Below are positions 27,212 to 35,966 of a DNA stretch of 64,000 nucleotides, piece after piece. Positions within the stretch are counted from its first letter, which is position 1; each line of letters begins with the position of its first letter. The translations under genes and the position numbers were made by a program. Source of the DNA: Yinghuangia soli (GTDB lineage Bacteria; Actinomycetota; Actinomycetes; Streptomycetales; Streptomycetaceae); contig NZ_JAKFHA010000037.1 in assembly GCF_021502675.1 (NCBI RefSeq), forward strand, positions 19,637 to 83,636. Direction: 5' to 3'. The notes under the pieces were generated by a model, which ran no database searches, had not been told where the DNA came from, and was given only the letters and a program-made list of their open reading frames with translations.

Positions 27212-29080
27212 TCAGCCCACGCAGCTCTTGTCGTCCGCGGTGTTCTGCTGCAGTTCCTCAGCCGTGGGCGGCTTCGGGGCCTGCGACGCGGGAGGCTGCT
27301 GCGGGGGCTGCGAGGCAGGTGCCCCGGTCCCCGGTTTGCCGGACCTGGTCGGGGTCTTCGCCGGCGCCGGATCATTGAGGCCGGGGAAGTCGAGTCCGAT
27401 GACGACTTCGAAGGTGGTGGCAGTGGCCGAGGCCGCCTCCTCCAATGCGGTCACCGGTATGCCGACGGCAGCGGCGAGTTGCCGGGCCGCGTCCTGTTTG
27501 CCCTTGGGGTAGACCACCGAGCTGTTCGCCCGGACCGTTGCCGACTTCGCCTGATCGGGCTTGGCCTTGTAGCCCGCGGCGGACAATTGGGTCGCCACGG
27601 CTTGAGCCTTGGGCACGTTGGTCGTGTTGCGCACCGAGACCGTCATGGTGGCCGGGTCGACGGTGGGCGGCGGCGGTTCGGTCTGCGCCGGCGGCTCGTT
27701 CGAGGCGATCGGCTGGGCAGGGGCGGTGGGATCGCCCTTGGTGAACGCGACATCACCACGGATTGCCGCCCACAGGTTGTTGGCCTGAGGCTGCTTGGGC
27801 TGCACACGGTTCGTGTTCGCGGGGTAAGGCTCGTACGGCAGCGTGGTGAACGCCATCCGTTTCTCGGGCACCTTCTTGATCTCCTGGCCGAGGTCCACCA
27901 GCTTCTCCAGGCGGTTCAGCCCCTCGTCCACCTTGATGTTGCCGGTCGCGGCCTGCGCGATCTTGAAGAGCGCGGCCGGGTCCTTCCAGGTCGCGCTGGT
28001 CTTGATCTCCCGGGCGAGCGCCATCATGAACTTCTTCTGGCCTTCGATGCGGGCCAGGTCGCTCTCCGCCGGGTAGACGTGCCGGGCCCGCAGGAACTGC
28101 AGGGCCGATTCGCCTTCCAGAGTCGCCACCCCGGGACCGACGTCCAGTCCGGTGCCGCCCTCCTTGTCGACCGGATCGTGCATCCGGCGGCAGAAGTTCA
28201 ACGGCACACCGCCGACGGCCTTGGTCATCTCCTTGACGCCGTTGAATTCGATCATCAGCCAGTGGTCGATCTGGACGCGGAGCATGCGCTCGACAGTGGC
28301 GACCGTGCAAGGCGGACCGCCGGGCTTGAGCAGGCTCTCGTTGAACATGACCAGTTCCCGGGCCGGCTGTGTCTTCTTGCCTCCGTCATACAGACAGGGC
28401 GGCTGGTAGACCATCGTGTCGCGCGGGATGCTGACCACCGTCGCATTGGAGCGGTCTGCCGACAGGTGCAAGAGCAGCGTGGTGTCGGCGTGGCCCTCCT
28501 GGCCCTTCAAGCCGTATTTGGTGTTGCCTTCGCCGATGCGGCTGTCCGAGCCGATGAGCAGGATGTTCATCTGCTTCCGGCCCTTTTCGTCCTTCTCGGC
28601 CGGTGCCACGCGGTCCGGGTCGGCGCTGTGCTTGTCCGTCTGGATCCGGCTGTTGAGGTACTCGTAGTAGCCGTAGAGGGAACCGGCCAGCACCAGGAGG
28701 ATCAGGCCGAGGGATATCGCCGTGCGTTTCAGGCGGCGTTTGGCCTTGCTCCGCGGCGGAGGTGCGGTCCGGGTGGCGCGGCGGCCAGGGGAGCGCACGG
28801 GCTCGGATTCCGGTTCCGGTTCGGAGGCGTACGCGGACTCGTCCTCGGGGTCGTCGTCGCCGTAGTAAGCGTCGCGGTCCGGCTCCTGGGCGGCAGCCCC
28901 GGCGGCGGTCTCGTCCGGGGTGCGCAGCCGGTAGGACCCGGTGTCCGGGTCCATGACCCACATGTCGGCGATGTCCGCGTCGTCCAGCGCCCCCAGCCCG
29001 CCGTCGCGCTGCTGCGGTACCCGCTGCTGGTCGTGCTGCGGATCGTACGGTCCCTGCGGACGTCGGTGCCCTGAAGCCAT
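27212..29080 (-). CDS. LCP-family ligase with LytR_C domain
   Basis: A 622-residue LCP protein. ATG 29080 is preferred over ATG 29089 because the GGGGAGGGG ribosome site lies directly against the latter. The cytoplasmic N-terminus (1-115) contains DDADIADMWVMDPDTGSY, nearly identical to a block in the next LCP protein. One membrane helix is at about 118-138. The LCP domain has LIGSDSRIGEGN, SIPRDTMVYQ, QIDHWLMIEFNGV and FLRARHVYPAESDLARIEGQ. The C-terminal LytR_C region (VSVRNTTNVPKAQAV to GLDFPG) is followed by a Pro/Gln tail. It is the most downstream gene of a four-LCP array on this strand. A DTG motif in the tail is not interpreted. Confidence 0.92.
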   Translation of the reverse strand: MASGHRRPQGPYDPQHDQQRVPQQRDGGLGALDDADIADMWVMDPDTGSYRLRTPDETAAGAAAQEPDRDAYYGDDDPEDESAYASEPEPESEPVRSPGRRATRTAPPPRSKAKRRLKRTAISLGLILLVLAGSLYGYYEYLNSRIQTDKHSADPDRVAPAEKDEKGRKQMNILLIGSDSRIGEGNTKYGLKGQEGHADTTLLLHLSADRSNATVVSIPRDTMVYQPPCLYDGGKKTQPARELVMFNESLLKPGGPPCTVATVERMLRVQIDHWLMIEFNGVKEMTKAVGGVPLNFCRRMHDPVDKEGGTGLDVGPGVATLEGESALQFLRARHVYPAESDLARIEGQKKFMMALAREIKTSATWKDPAALFKIAQAATGNIKVDEGLNRLEKLVDLGQEIKKVPEKRMAFTTLPYEPYPANTNRVQPKQPQANNLWAAIRGDVAFTKGDPTAPAQPIASNEPPAQTEPPPPTVDPATMTVSVRNTTNVPKAQAVATQLSAAGYKAKPDQAKSATVRANSSVVYPKGKQDAARQLAAAVGIPVTALEEAASATATTFEVVIGLDFPGLNDPAPAKTPTRSGKPGTGAPASQPPQQPPASQAPKPPTAEELQQNTADDKSCVG

Positions 29081-29192
29081 GCCGTGCATCCCCTCCCCGG
29101 CGCTGTTCCTCGGCGGTCCGCGGGCGCAGGACCGGAAAGTGTCCCTTTCGACCCGCCCGCGGACCGTCCATGAGCCAAAAGCGGTGCCCTGC

Positions 29193-31028
29193 CTACCTCT
29201 TCTTTCCGGTCGAGATGCAGGACGTGTTGTCCGCAGTGTTGAGCTTGAGCTCCTCGGCCGGCGGGACCGCGATCGGCGGTGCCGAGGCCGCGGTGGTGCC
29301 GGGGGCGCCCGCCGTTGTGCCCTTGGTGGGCGCGGCGCCGGTGAGCCCGGGGAAGTCCGAGCCGATGACCAGCTCGAACGTGCTGCCCGCCGCGGTGCTT
29401 TCCTCGATCGCCAGCGGCGACATGCCGACCGCGGCGGCGATCTGCTTGGCCGTGTCGGCCTTGCCCTTCGGGTACTTGACGACGCTGTTGTCGCGCGGCG
29501 TACCGCTGTTCGCGGTGTCCGCCGTCGCCTTGTACTTCAGCTCGGTCAGCTGAGTGGCGACCGCCTTGGCCTTCGGGTACTTGGTGGTGTTGCGGACCGT
29601 GACCCGGACCGTGGACGGGTCGACGGTGGGCGGCGCCGGCGGGGCGGCGACCGGTGTCTCGGGAGCCGCGCCGGGCACGGGTGCGGCCGGATCGCCCTTG
29701 GTCACGGCGGTGTCGGTGCGCAGCGCTTCCCACAGCTTGTTGGCATCGGGCTGGCGCTGCTGGACCCACGCCTCCGGGTTCCCCGGGTAGGGCTCGATCG
29801 GCAGCGTGGTGAAGGCCATCCGCTTCTCGGGGACCTTCTTGATCTCGTTGCCGAGCCCCACGAGCTTGTTGATGCTGCCGAGGCCCTTGTCGACCTGCAG
29901 GTTGCCGGTGGCCGCCTGGGCGATCCCGATCACCGCGGCCGGGTCCTTCCAGGTCGCGCTGGTCTTGATCTCGCGCGCGAGGGCCATCAGGAAGCTCTTC
30001 TGCGCCTCGATGCGGGCCAGGTCGCTGCCGTCGCCGAAGGCGTGCCGGGCGCGCAGGAACTGCAGCGCGTCGTTGCCTTCCAGGCGCTGCGGCCCGGCGG
30101 GCAGCTTCAGGCCGGTGCCGCCCTGCTTGTTCGGGCGTACGGGGTCGTTGATCGGCTCGCACAGATTGATCGGGACGCCGTCGACCGCCTTGGTCATCTC
30201 CTTGACGCCCTTGAAGTCGATCATCAAGTAGTGGTCGACCTGGACGCCGAGCATGCGCTCGACCGTGGCGACGGTGCACGGGGCTCCGCCGGGTGCCCGG
30301 AGCGTGGTGTTGAACTGCACCTTGTTCGTGGACGCCGGCTGTACGCCCTTGTCGTACTTGCACGACGGGCGGTCGACCATCGTGTCGCGCGGGATGCTGA
30401 CCATCGTCGCGTTCGAGCGGTCCGCGGACAGGTGCATCAGGATCGTGGTGTCGGCCAGGCCCTCGTGGCCCTTGTCGCCGTACCCGGTGTTGCCTTCGCC
30501 GACCCGGGTGTCGGAGCCGATCAGCAGAATGTTGAGCGGTACCCGGCCGAACTCGTCGGCGGCCGCCTTGGGCACCTCGTTGGCGCCGCTTCGCTCGGTC
30601 TTCTTGATGCGGTTGTTGAGGTACCAGTAGTAGCCGTATGCGGCCCCGGCTATGACCACCAGGACGACGGCCAGGCCTATCGCGGTCCACTTGAGCCGCT
30701 TCTTGGCCTTGCTCCGCGGCGGCGGCGCGGCGGCCGCGGCCGTCCGGCGCGAGGTCCGCGGTTCGACGTCCGGTTCGCTGCGCTGCGGCGCGACGGTACG
30801 CGCCCGCGAGCCGCCCGCGCTGCCCGCGGAGTCGCGGTAGAGCGAGGCGAACGGGTCGTCGTCGTCGGGTTCGCCGCGGCGCGGTGCCGGGGCGGCCGGG
30901 CCCGGCGAGCGGAGCTGGTAGTTGCCGGTGTCCGGGTCCATGACCCACAGGTCGGCGACGTCGGCGTCGTCGAGGCCGTCGAACTCGTTGTCCGACTGGC
31001 CGTGCCTGGGCGCGTTGCGTGCGTTCAC
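29193..31028 (-). CDS. LCP-family ligase with LytR_C domain
   Basis: A 611-residue paralogue of the 27212 product, starting at GTG 31028 behind GGGAGGGGAAG. It shares the cytoplasmic block DDADVADLWVMDPDTGNY, one membrane helix at about 115-135, an LCP domain (LIGSDTRVGEGN, SIPRDTMVDRPS, QVDHYLMIDFKGVKEM, FLRARHAFGDGSDLARIEAQ) and a LytR_C domain (VTVRNTTKYPKAKAV to GSDFPGL). High similarity to its neighbour indicates a recent tandem duplication relative to the other LCP genes here. The conserved N-terminal block argues for a cytosolic partner common to the two proteins. Confidence 0.92.
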   Translation of the reverse strand: MNARNAPRHGQSDNEFDGLDDADVADLWVMDPDTGNYQLRSPGPAAPAPRRGEPDDDDPFASLYRDSAGSAGGSRARTVAPQRSEPDVEPRTSRRTAAAAAPPPRSKAKKRLKWTAIGLAVVLVVIAGAAYGYYWYLNNRIKKTERSGANEVPKAAADEFGRVPLNILLIGSDTRVGEGNTGYGDKGHEGLADTTILMHLSADRSNATMVSIPRDTMVDRPSCKYDKGVQPASTNKVQFNTTLRAPGGAPCTVATVERMLGVQVDHYLMIDFKGVKEMTKAVDGVPINLCEPINDPVRPNKQGGTGLKLPAGPQRLEGNDALQFLRARHAFGDGSDLARIEAQKSFLMALAREIKTSATWKDPAAVIGIAQAATGNLQVDKGLGSINKLVGLGNEIKKVPEKRMAFTTLPIEPYPGNPEAWVQQRQPDANKLWEALRTDTAVTKGDPAAPVPGAAPETPVAAPPAPPTVDPSTVRVTVRNTTKYPKAKAVATQLTELKYKATADTANSGTPRDNSVVKYPKGKADTAKQIAAAVGMSPLAIEESTAAGSTFELVIGSDFPGLTGAAPTKGTTAGAPGTTAASAPPIAVPPAEELKLNTADNTSCISTGKKR

Positions 31029-31132
31029 GACCCGCTTCCCCTCCCGGCTACCTGTGGTTCGGCATGCGCAGCTCCCCGGTCGCGCGTTGCTCGTGCGTAC
31101 GAAAGTGTCACCCTAGCGGCCGCTTCCCGGCT

Positions 31133-32917
31133 TCATGAGCACACGTCCTGGTCCACTGTGCGACCGGTGACGGTGACTATCGGGCCGGTCGGGACCGGTA
31201 CCGCGGTGGTCGCCCCGGAGCTGGGCGAACTGCCGTCGGTCGGCGCCGCGGTGGCGTCCGGCGATGCGGACCCGGAGGGGTCGGCGGTGCCGGTCGGCGA
31301 ACTGCTGCTGCCGTCGGTCTCGGCGGTCGGGGAAGTGCCGGCCCGGGGAGTGCGGGACGGTACGCCGGGCTGCGCCTTCCCGGTGGGCGTGCTGCCCGGC
31401 CGCAGGGTCGCCGGGCCATCGCCGTCGGGGTCCGCGGTGCCGGTGGACGTGCCGTCGCCGGGCGTGCCGCCCGGGGGCTCGTCGGGCAGCACCGGGTTCG
31501 GGTCGTCGATCCGGACCGAGCCGCTGTCCTCCACGCCGTCGCCGTCCGCGTCGACCCCGGGTTCGGGCTTGCCGACCGCGACGCGGTCGTAGCGGATCGC
31601 GGTGAACAGCGCGTCGGCCTCCGGTTGGACCAGCTCGTCGCGGTTGGTGTTGTACCGGTACTGCTGCCGCGGCACGGTCAGGAACGCGGACTTGTCGGAC
31701 GGGATGCCCGAGACGCTCTTGGAGAGCTTGGTCAGCTCGTCGAGCGAGTCCAGCCCCGGGTCGGCGGTGATGGAGCGCGTGCCGGCGTCCAGCAGGCTGT
31801 ACAGCTTGATCGGGTTGAACAGCACGCCGTTGGACTGCACCTTGTTGAACAGCGAAGCGAGGAAGCGCTGCTGGCGGACCATGCGCTGGGTGTCGCTGCC
31901 GTCGCCGAGGTTCTTGCGGGCCCGGACGTACGCGAGCGACTCCTCGCCGTCGAGCTCCTGGCGCCCGGCCGGCAGGTCGAGCTTCGCGGCCCGGTCGCGC
32001 AGCGGCTCGTCCAGGCACACCTCGACGCCGTCCACCGCGTCGACCATGCGCTTGAAGCCGGTGAAGTCGATGACGATGTGGTGGTCGATCTGCACCTGCG
32101 TCATCTGCTCCACGGTCTTGATCGTGCAGGCCGAGCCGCCGATCTCGAACGCGTGGTTGAACTGGTCCTTGTAGGCGCGCGAGGTGGTGCCGTCGTCGCG
32201 CACGCAGGACGGGATCTGGACCATCAGGTCGCGCGGGATGCTCACCGCGACCGAGCTCTTCCGGTCCGCGGAGAGGTGCAGCAGGATCGTGGTGTCGGAG
32301 CGCTTGGTGCCCTCGCCGATGTCGCCGTACTCGATGTTCTCGCCGGTCCGGTCGTCCGATCCCATCAGCAGGATGTTGACCGCGCCGTAAGCCTCGGGCA
32401 TCACCGGCGGCCGGGACGGGCCGATCTTCTCCGCCACGTACTCGGTGGTGATGTTGCCGTCGAGCTGCCGGTAGAGCACGAACGCGGTCACCCCGGCCGC
32501 GGTGGCCAGCACCGCCATCGCGACCGCCATGCTGATCAGCACACGCCGCCAGCGCCGCTTGCGGCGGGCCGGGTGCGCGATGAGCACGGGGGCGGCGGGC
32601 AGGACGGTCTCCTCCGGCGCGGCTGCGGCGGGCTCGGCCGCGGGCGCCGGTACGGGCTCGGACGCAGGGACCGCCTCGGCAGCGGGCTCGGGGGTGGCCT
32701 CGGCTGCGGGCTCGGCCGCGACTGCAGCCTCGGATGCCTCCGGTTCGGCCGCCGGCTCGGCGCTCGCTGCGGCCTCGTCGTTCTCCGCCGCATCCGCGGG
32801 CGGGACCTCGGGCACGGTCGGCTCCCCGGATGCGGCGGTCTCCGCCGGATCCGGACCTGCCGTACTCGGGTCCTGCTCGCTGCTGGCCACCAGGTTCCGC
32901 TCCCTGCCGTGCGACAT
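31133..32917 (-). CDS. LCP-family ligase (no LytR_C)
   Basis: A 594-residue LCP protein. Its N-terminal 120 residues are a highly acidic Ala/Glu/Pro repeat-like stretch, followed by Lys/Arg-rich residues and a membrane helix at about 124-147. The LCP domain shows LMGSDDRTGEN, SIPRDLMVQIPS, QIDHHIVIDFTGFKRMVDAV and YVRARKNLGDGSDTQRM. The C-terminal 130 residues are Pro/Thr/Ser/Gly-rich and do not resemble LytR_C. ATG 32917 gives the longest product; GTG 32887 has a better-placed GGGAG and may be the true start. Two LCP genes precede and follow in the same direction. Confidence 0.9.
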   Translation of the reverse strand: MSHGRERNLVASSEQDPSTAGPDPAETAASGEPTVPEVPPADAAENDEAAASAEPAAEPEASEAAVAAEPAAEATPEPAAEAVPASEPVPAPAAEPAAAAPEETVLPAAPVLIAHPARRKRRWRRVLISMAVAMAVLATAAGVTAFVLYRQLDGNITTEYVAEKIGPSRPPVMPEAYGAVNILLMGSDDRTGENIEYGDIGEGTKRSDTTILLHLSADRKSSVAVSIPRDLMVQIPSCVRDDGTTSRAYKDQFNHAFEIGGSACTIKTVEQMTQVQIDHHIVIDFTGFKRMVDAVDGVEVCLDEPLRDRAAKLDLPAGRQELDGEESLAYVRARKNLGDGSDTQRMVRQQRFLASLFNKVQSNGVLFNPIKLYSLLDAGTRSITADPGLDSLDELTKLSKSVSGIPSDKSAFLTVPRQQYRYNTNRDELVQPEADALFTAIRYDRVAVGKPEPGVDADGDGVEDSGSVRIDDPNPVLPDEPPGGTPGDGTSTGTADPDGDGPATLRPGSTPTGKAQPGVPSRTPRAGTSPTAETDGSSSSPTGTADPSGSASPDATAAPTDGSSPSSGATTAVPVPTGPIVTVTGRTVDQDVCS

Positions 32918-33126
32918 GAATCGGCCCCCGTGTCCGGAAGTGCGCAGGTGCGAACTCCGGGTGGCCGGTGTCCAGATAGACGTACCGACGGAAGGGTGAG
33001 TTGCATGTTGCGCGGCGCATGTGACCTATGTCACATCACGATGGAGTGACGTGCCGCGTTGCAGCTGTCCGGCGGTAGGCAGGCACGGTACTTTGCGCTG
33101 TTCAGGTGAGGAAAGCCGGGGTGTGA

Positions 33127-34788
33127 TCAGGTGGCCTTGCAGATGTCCTGATCCCCGTCGCGCGTCGCGACCTTCAGCGGCGGTGCCGAGGTCGCCGGTG
33201 CGGCCACTCCCGCGGGCGCACCCGGCGGAGTGATCCCGGTGTACGAACTCCCGATGGTCAGGACCACTTGCTGCGGCGCCCCGCTCTTGGGCGCCAGTTC
33301 GGAGTTCGGCACGGTGGCGGCCAGCGTACGCGCCTGGCTGGCGAGCCCCGGAGCGTGCTCGATCGTGGTGGCGGCGGCCTGCTGAGGCGCGTTGCCGGTC
33401 GACTCGACCACGAACCCGCGCCGCGTCAGCTCGTCGCCGACCTCGCGGGCCACCCCGGGCCGGCCGGTGCCGTTGAGCACCTTCACGTGCACCTGCGACG
33501 GCGGCACCGCGCCCGGTGGCAGCGCAGGCGGGGCGGCGGACGACGGGGGAGAGGTCTGGGCGCCGCCGGGGGCACCCGGGGTGCCCGGTGTCCCTGCCGT
33601 ACCCGCAGTCCCGCTCGCCGCCGGCGTTCCCGGCTTGCCGACCGGTGCCGCGCCGGCCTGGACCGGGGCGGAAGCCGCGCCCGGCTTGCGGCCGCTGATC
33701 GGCTCGTCGGTGTTGATGGCCTGGAAGAGCCGCTTCGCGTCCGGCTGGATCAGCTCCAGCCGGTTCTTGTCGGTCGGCGAGTCGAACACCGGCACGGTGA
33801 CGAAGGTGATCTCCGACGACTTGATGCCCTGCACGCTGCGCGCCAGGTCGACGAGCGCCTTGACCGAGTCCAGGCCTTCGTCGGCGCGGATCGACTTGGT
33901 CATCGCGTCCGCGAGGTTGAAGAGCCGGGCCGGGTTGAGCAGCACCTTGCTGCTGGTGATCTGCTTGGCGAGCGAGGCGATGAAGGCCTGCTGGCGCTTG
34001 ATGCGGCCCAGGTCGCTGCCGTTGCCGCCGATCGCCTCGTCGTGCCGCAGGCGGACGAAGTCGAGCGCCTCCTTGCCGCCGACCTTGCGCTGCCCGGCGG
34101 CCAGCGAGATCTTCCCGGTCTTGTCCTGGACGGCCTGCGGCAGGCAGATCTCCACGCCGCCGACCGCGTCGACCATGCCCTTGAAGCCGGAGAAGTCCAC
34201 GATGATGTGGTGGTCGATGCGCATACCGGTCATGCGTTCGAGGGTGTTGCGGGTACAGGCCGCGCCGCCCAACTCGTAGGCCGAGTTGAACATCTGGCGG
34301 GTGCGCTCTTCGGACTTCGAGCCGCTGCGCAGCACGCAGGGCGGCACGGTGACCAGGATGTCGCGCGGGATGCTCATGACCACCGCGCGCTTGCGGTCCG
34401 CGGACAGGTGCACGAGCAGCGTGGTGTCGGAGCGCTCGCCCTCGTCCTTGCCGCCGCCCAGCGCCTTGTTGGCGCCGGCCCGCGAGTCGGAGCCGATGAC
34501 CACCAGGTTCAGCGCCCGGCCGTTGCCCGGCTCGGGGCGGTCCTGGCTCAGCTTGCCCTTGACCGCGTCGGTCTTGATGTTGCCGTTCAGGGTCCGGTAG
34601 GCGACGAACGCCCCCGCCACACCGGTCAGCAGGAGCAGCGAGCCGACGATCGCCAACGGCAGCACCACCTTGCGGCGCCGGTTGCGCTTGCGCCGCGCAC
34701 GGCGCTCCGCGGCTCGGCCGCCCCTCCCGTCCGCGGCCCGGCCGCCGTCTCCCGATGCGCTGCCGGACGGAGTACGCCTCTTGGCCAT
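33127..34788 (-). CDS. LCP-family ligase with LytR_C domain
   Basis: A 553-residue LCP protein, first LCP gene of the array after the TIGR03089 gene (75-bp gap). The short basic N-terminus (RRARRKRNRRRK) precedes a membrane helix at about 40-62. The LCP domain has VIGSDSRAGANK, SIPRDILVTVPP, RIDHHIIVDFSGFKGMVDAV and FVRLRHDEAIGGNGSDLGRI. Residues about 429-540 form LytR_C (VKVLNGTGRPGVARE to GSSYTGITPP), closest in style to the 3176 product. GGGGAGG precedes ATG 34788. As the position nearest fbiAB and whiB, this may be the ancestral, syntenic LCP gene. Confidence 0.92.
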   Translation of the reverse strand: MAKRRTPSGSASGDGGRAADGRGGRAAERRARRKRNRRRKVVLPLAIVGSLLLLTGVAGAFVAYRTLNGNIKTDAVKGKLSQDRPEPGNGRALNLVVIGSDSRAGANKALGGGKDEGERSDTTLLVHLSADRKRAVVMSIPRDILVTVPPCVLRSGSKSEERTRQMFNSAYELGGAACTRNTLERMTGMRIDHHIIVDFSGFKGMVDAVGGVEICLPQAVQDKTGKISLAAGQRKVGGKEALDFVRLRHDEAIGGNGSDLGRIKRQQAFIASLAKQITSSKVLLNPARLFNLADAMTKSIRADEGLDSVKALVDLARSVQGIKSSEITFVTVPVFDSPTDKNRLELIQPDAKRLFQAINTDEPISGRKPGAASAPVQAGAAPVGKPGTPAASGTAGTAGTPGTPGAPGGAQTSPPSSAAPPALPPGAVPPSQVHVKVLNGTGRPGVAREVGDELTRRGFVVESTGNAPQQAAATTIEHAPGLASQARTLAATVPNSELAPKSGAPQQVVLTIGSSYTGITPPGAPAGVAAPATSAPPLKVATRDGDQDICKAT

Positions 34789-34863
34789 GCCCCGTCGTCA
34801 CCTCCCCGCACGCAGTTGCCCCGGTCGGTGTGACGGCGGACGCCCCAGGTGTCCGGCCGGGGT

Positions 34864-35619
34864 TCAGCCTTCGGAATCAGTGATCGTACGGGTGACGCGC
34901 TCGGTCGAAATCCGTCGTTCCAGGGCGGATTCGTCGATCTGTTCGAGGTTTCTGCACAAAACCACAGGTACGGCCGCCGCGAGCGGGGCAAGGAGGCCCG
35001 CCCGCAAACCACCCTCACGAGTGAACGGCAATGCGCTCAAAAGGCGGTCCCCGGACGTCAGCCCCCACTCCGCGGCCGCATCGGCCCCCGCCTGGCCGAC
35101 CTCCGCCGCGGTCCGCGTCCGGCCGTCCAGCTCCAGAGCCTCGGCATCGGCGCCCACCGGCACATAGGGAACGAACCGGTCGCCATGCCCGGCCACTTCC
35201 GCCGCGTAGTCCAGGAACCCGGCCGGCACCTCGGTGAACCGCGCCCCCATGGGCCGCAGCGACAGCGCCACCCGCTCCCCGCCGCACGCGCGTGCCGCGT
35301 CCAGCGTGTCCGGCCCGCTCACCACCAGATCGGCCCCTGCCGGGTCGCCGTCCGGCACCACGACCAGCCCCACCGCCCAGCTCGCCATCAGCCACACCTG
35401 CGCCTGCCAGTGCGCGGGCAGCAGCAGAGCCAACCGCTGCCCCGGCTCGGCCCCCAGGTCGTCCTGCAGCAGGTTCGCGGTCTTCGCCACCCAGTTGTCG
35501 AACGTCGCCACCGACAACTCGACCCGCTCCCCGGTCGCGTCGTCGTAGAACGTGGTGAACGGGCGCGTGGCATCGGCCGCCATCGCCGCACGCAGCAGCG
35601 ACACAGGAGTCTCAGGCAT
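34864..35619 (-). CDS. TIGR03089-family adenylation-domain-like protein
   Basis: A 251-residue protein matching the short actinobacterial TIGR03089 family, which resembles the N-terminal part of AMP-binding acyl-CoA synthetases. VELSVATFDNWVAKTANLLQ and RLALLLPAHWQAQVWLMASW are the recognisable blocks. It ends well before the adenylate-forming motifs (no TSGTTGxPK and no C-terminal hinge), so it is unlikely to be a complete ligase. The family is regularly found beside LCP genes in actinobacteria, including mycobacteria from memory, hence a possible wall-assembly role. Function unknown. Confidence 0.82.
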   Translation of the reverse strand: MPETPVSLLRAAMAADATRPFTTFYDDATGERVELSVATFDNWVAKTANLLQDDLGAEPGQRLALLLPAHWQAQVWLMASWAVGLVVVPDGDPAGADLVVSGPDTLDAARACGGERVALSLRPMGARFTEVPAGFLDYAAEVAGHGDRFVPYVPVGADAEALELDGRTRTAAEVGQAGADAAAEWGLTSGDRLLSALPFTREGGLRAGLLAPLAAAVPVVLCRNLEQIDESALERRISTERVTRTITDSEG

Positions 35620-35966
35620 CCCGCCACTCTACGGACCCGCACCGCAGCCTTCGGACACCCCGCACACCCACCCGCCACACCTCCGCCGGCCCGCACCCCT
35701 CGGCCACGTCTCGCCCTGCCCGCTCACTCCGCCCCGACCCGCCGCCGGACCGACTACCCGCCGCGCACGCCACCGTCGCTCGTCCCGCCCCTCTTCCCCG
35801 CGTCCCCTGCGTCTCCTCGTTCCCCTTGCCCCGTCCTCGTTGCCTCCGTCCCCGCAGCCGCGGGGATCTGCGCCATCCGGGTGGCGTTCCTCGGATCAGC
35901 ACTACACGCACACCACGGAGGAACCAGACGTTGGTGTGCGAAAGCGCACCCCGTACGTGACCGCGA
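35620..35966. promoter_or_regulatory. Divergent intergenic region TIGR03089 / amidase
   Basis: A 347-bp gap. From about 35640 to 35850 the plus strand is strongly pyrimidine-rich with no coding character. A small GTGCG-AAAG-CGCAC hairpin lies at about 35937-35950, just before the amidase start. Promoters for both genes are expected; I could not identify a convincing -10/-35 pair or a riboswitch core. Confidence 0.35.

Noticed and set aside
35620..35966. ydaO-type (c-di-AMP) riboswitch before the amidase gene
   Set aside because: Such elements occur before actinomycete wall hydrolases, but the conserved core segments are not present here.
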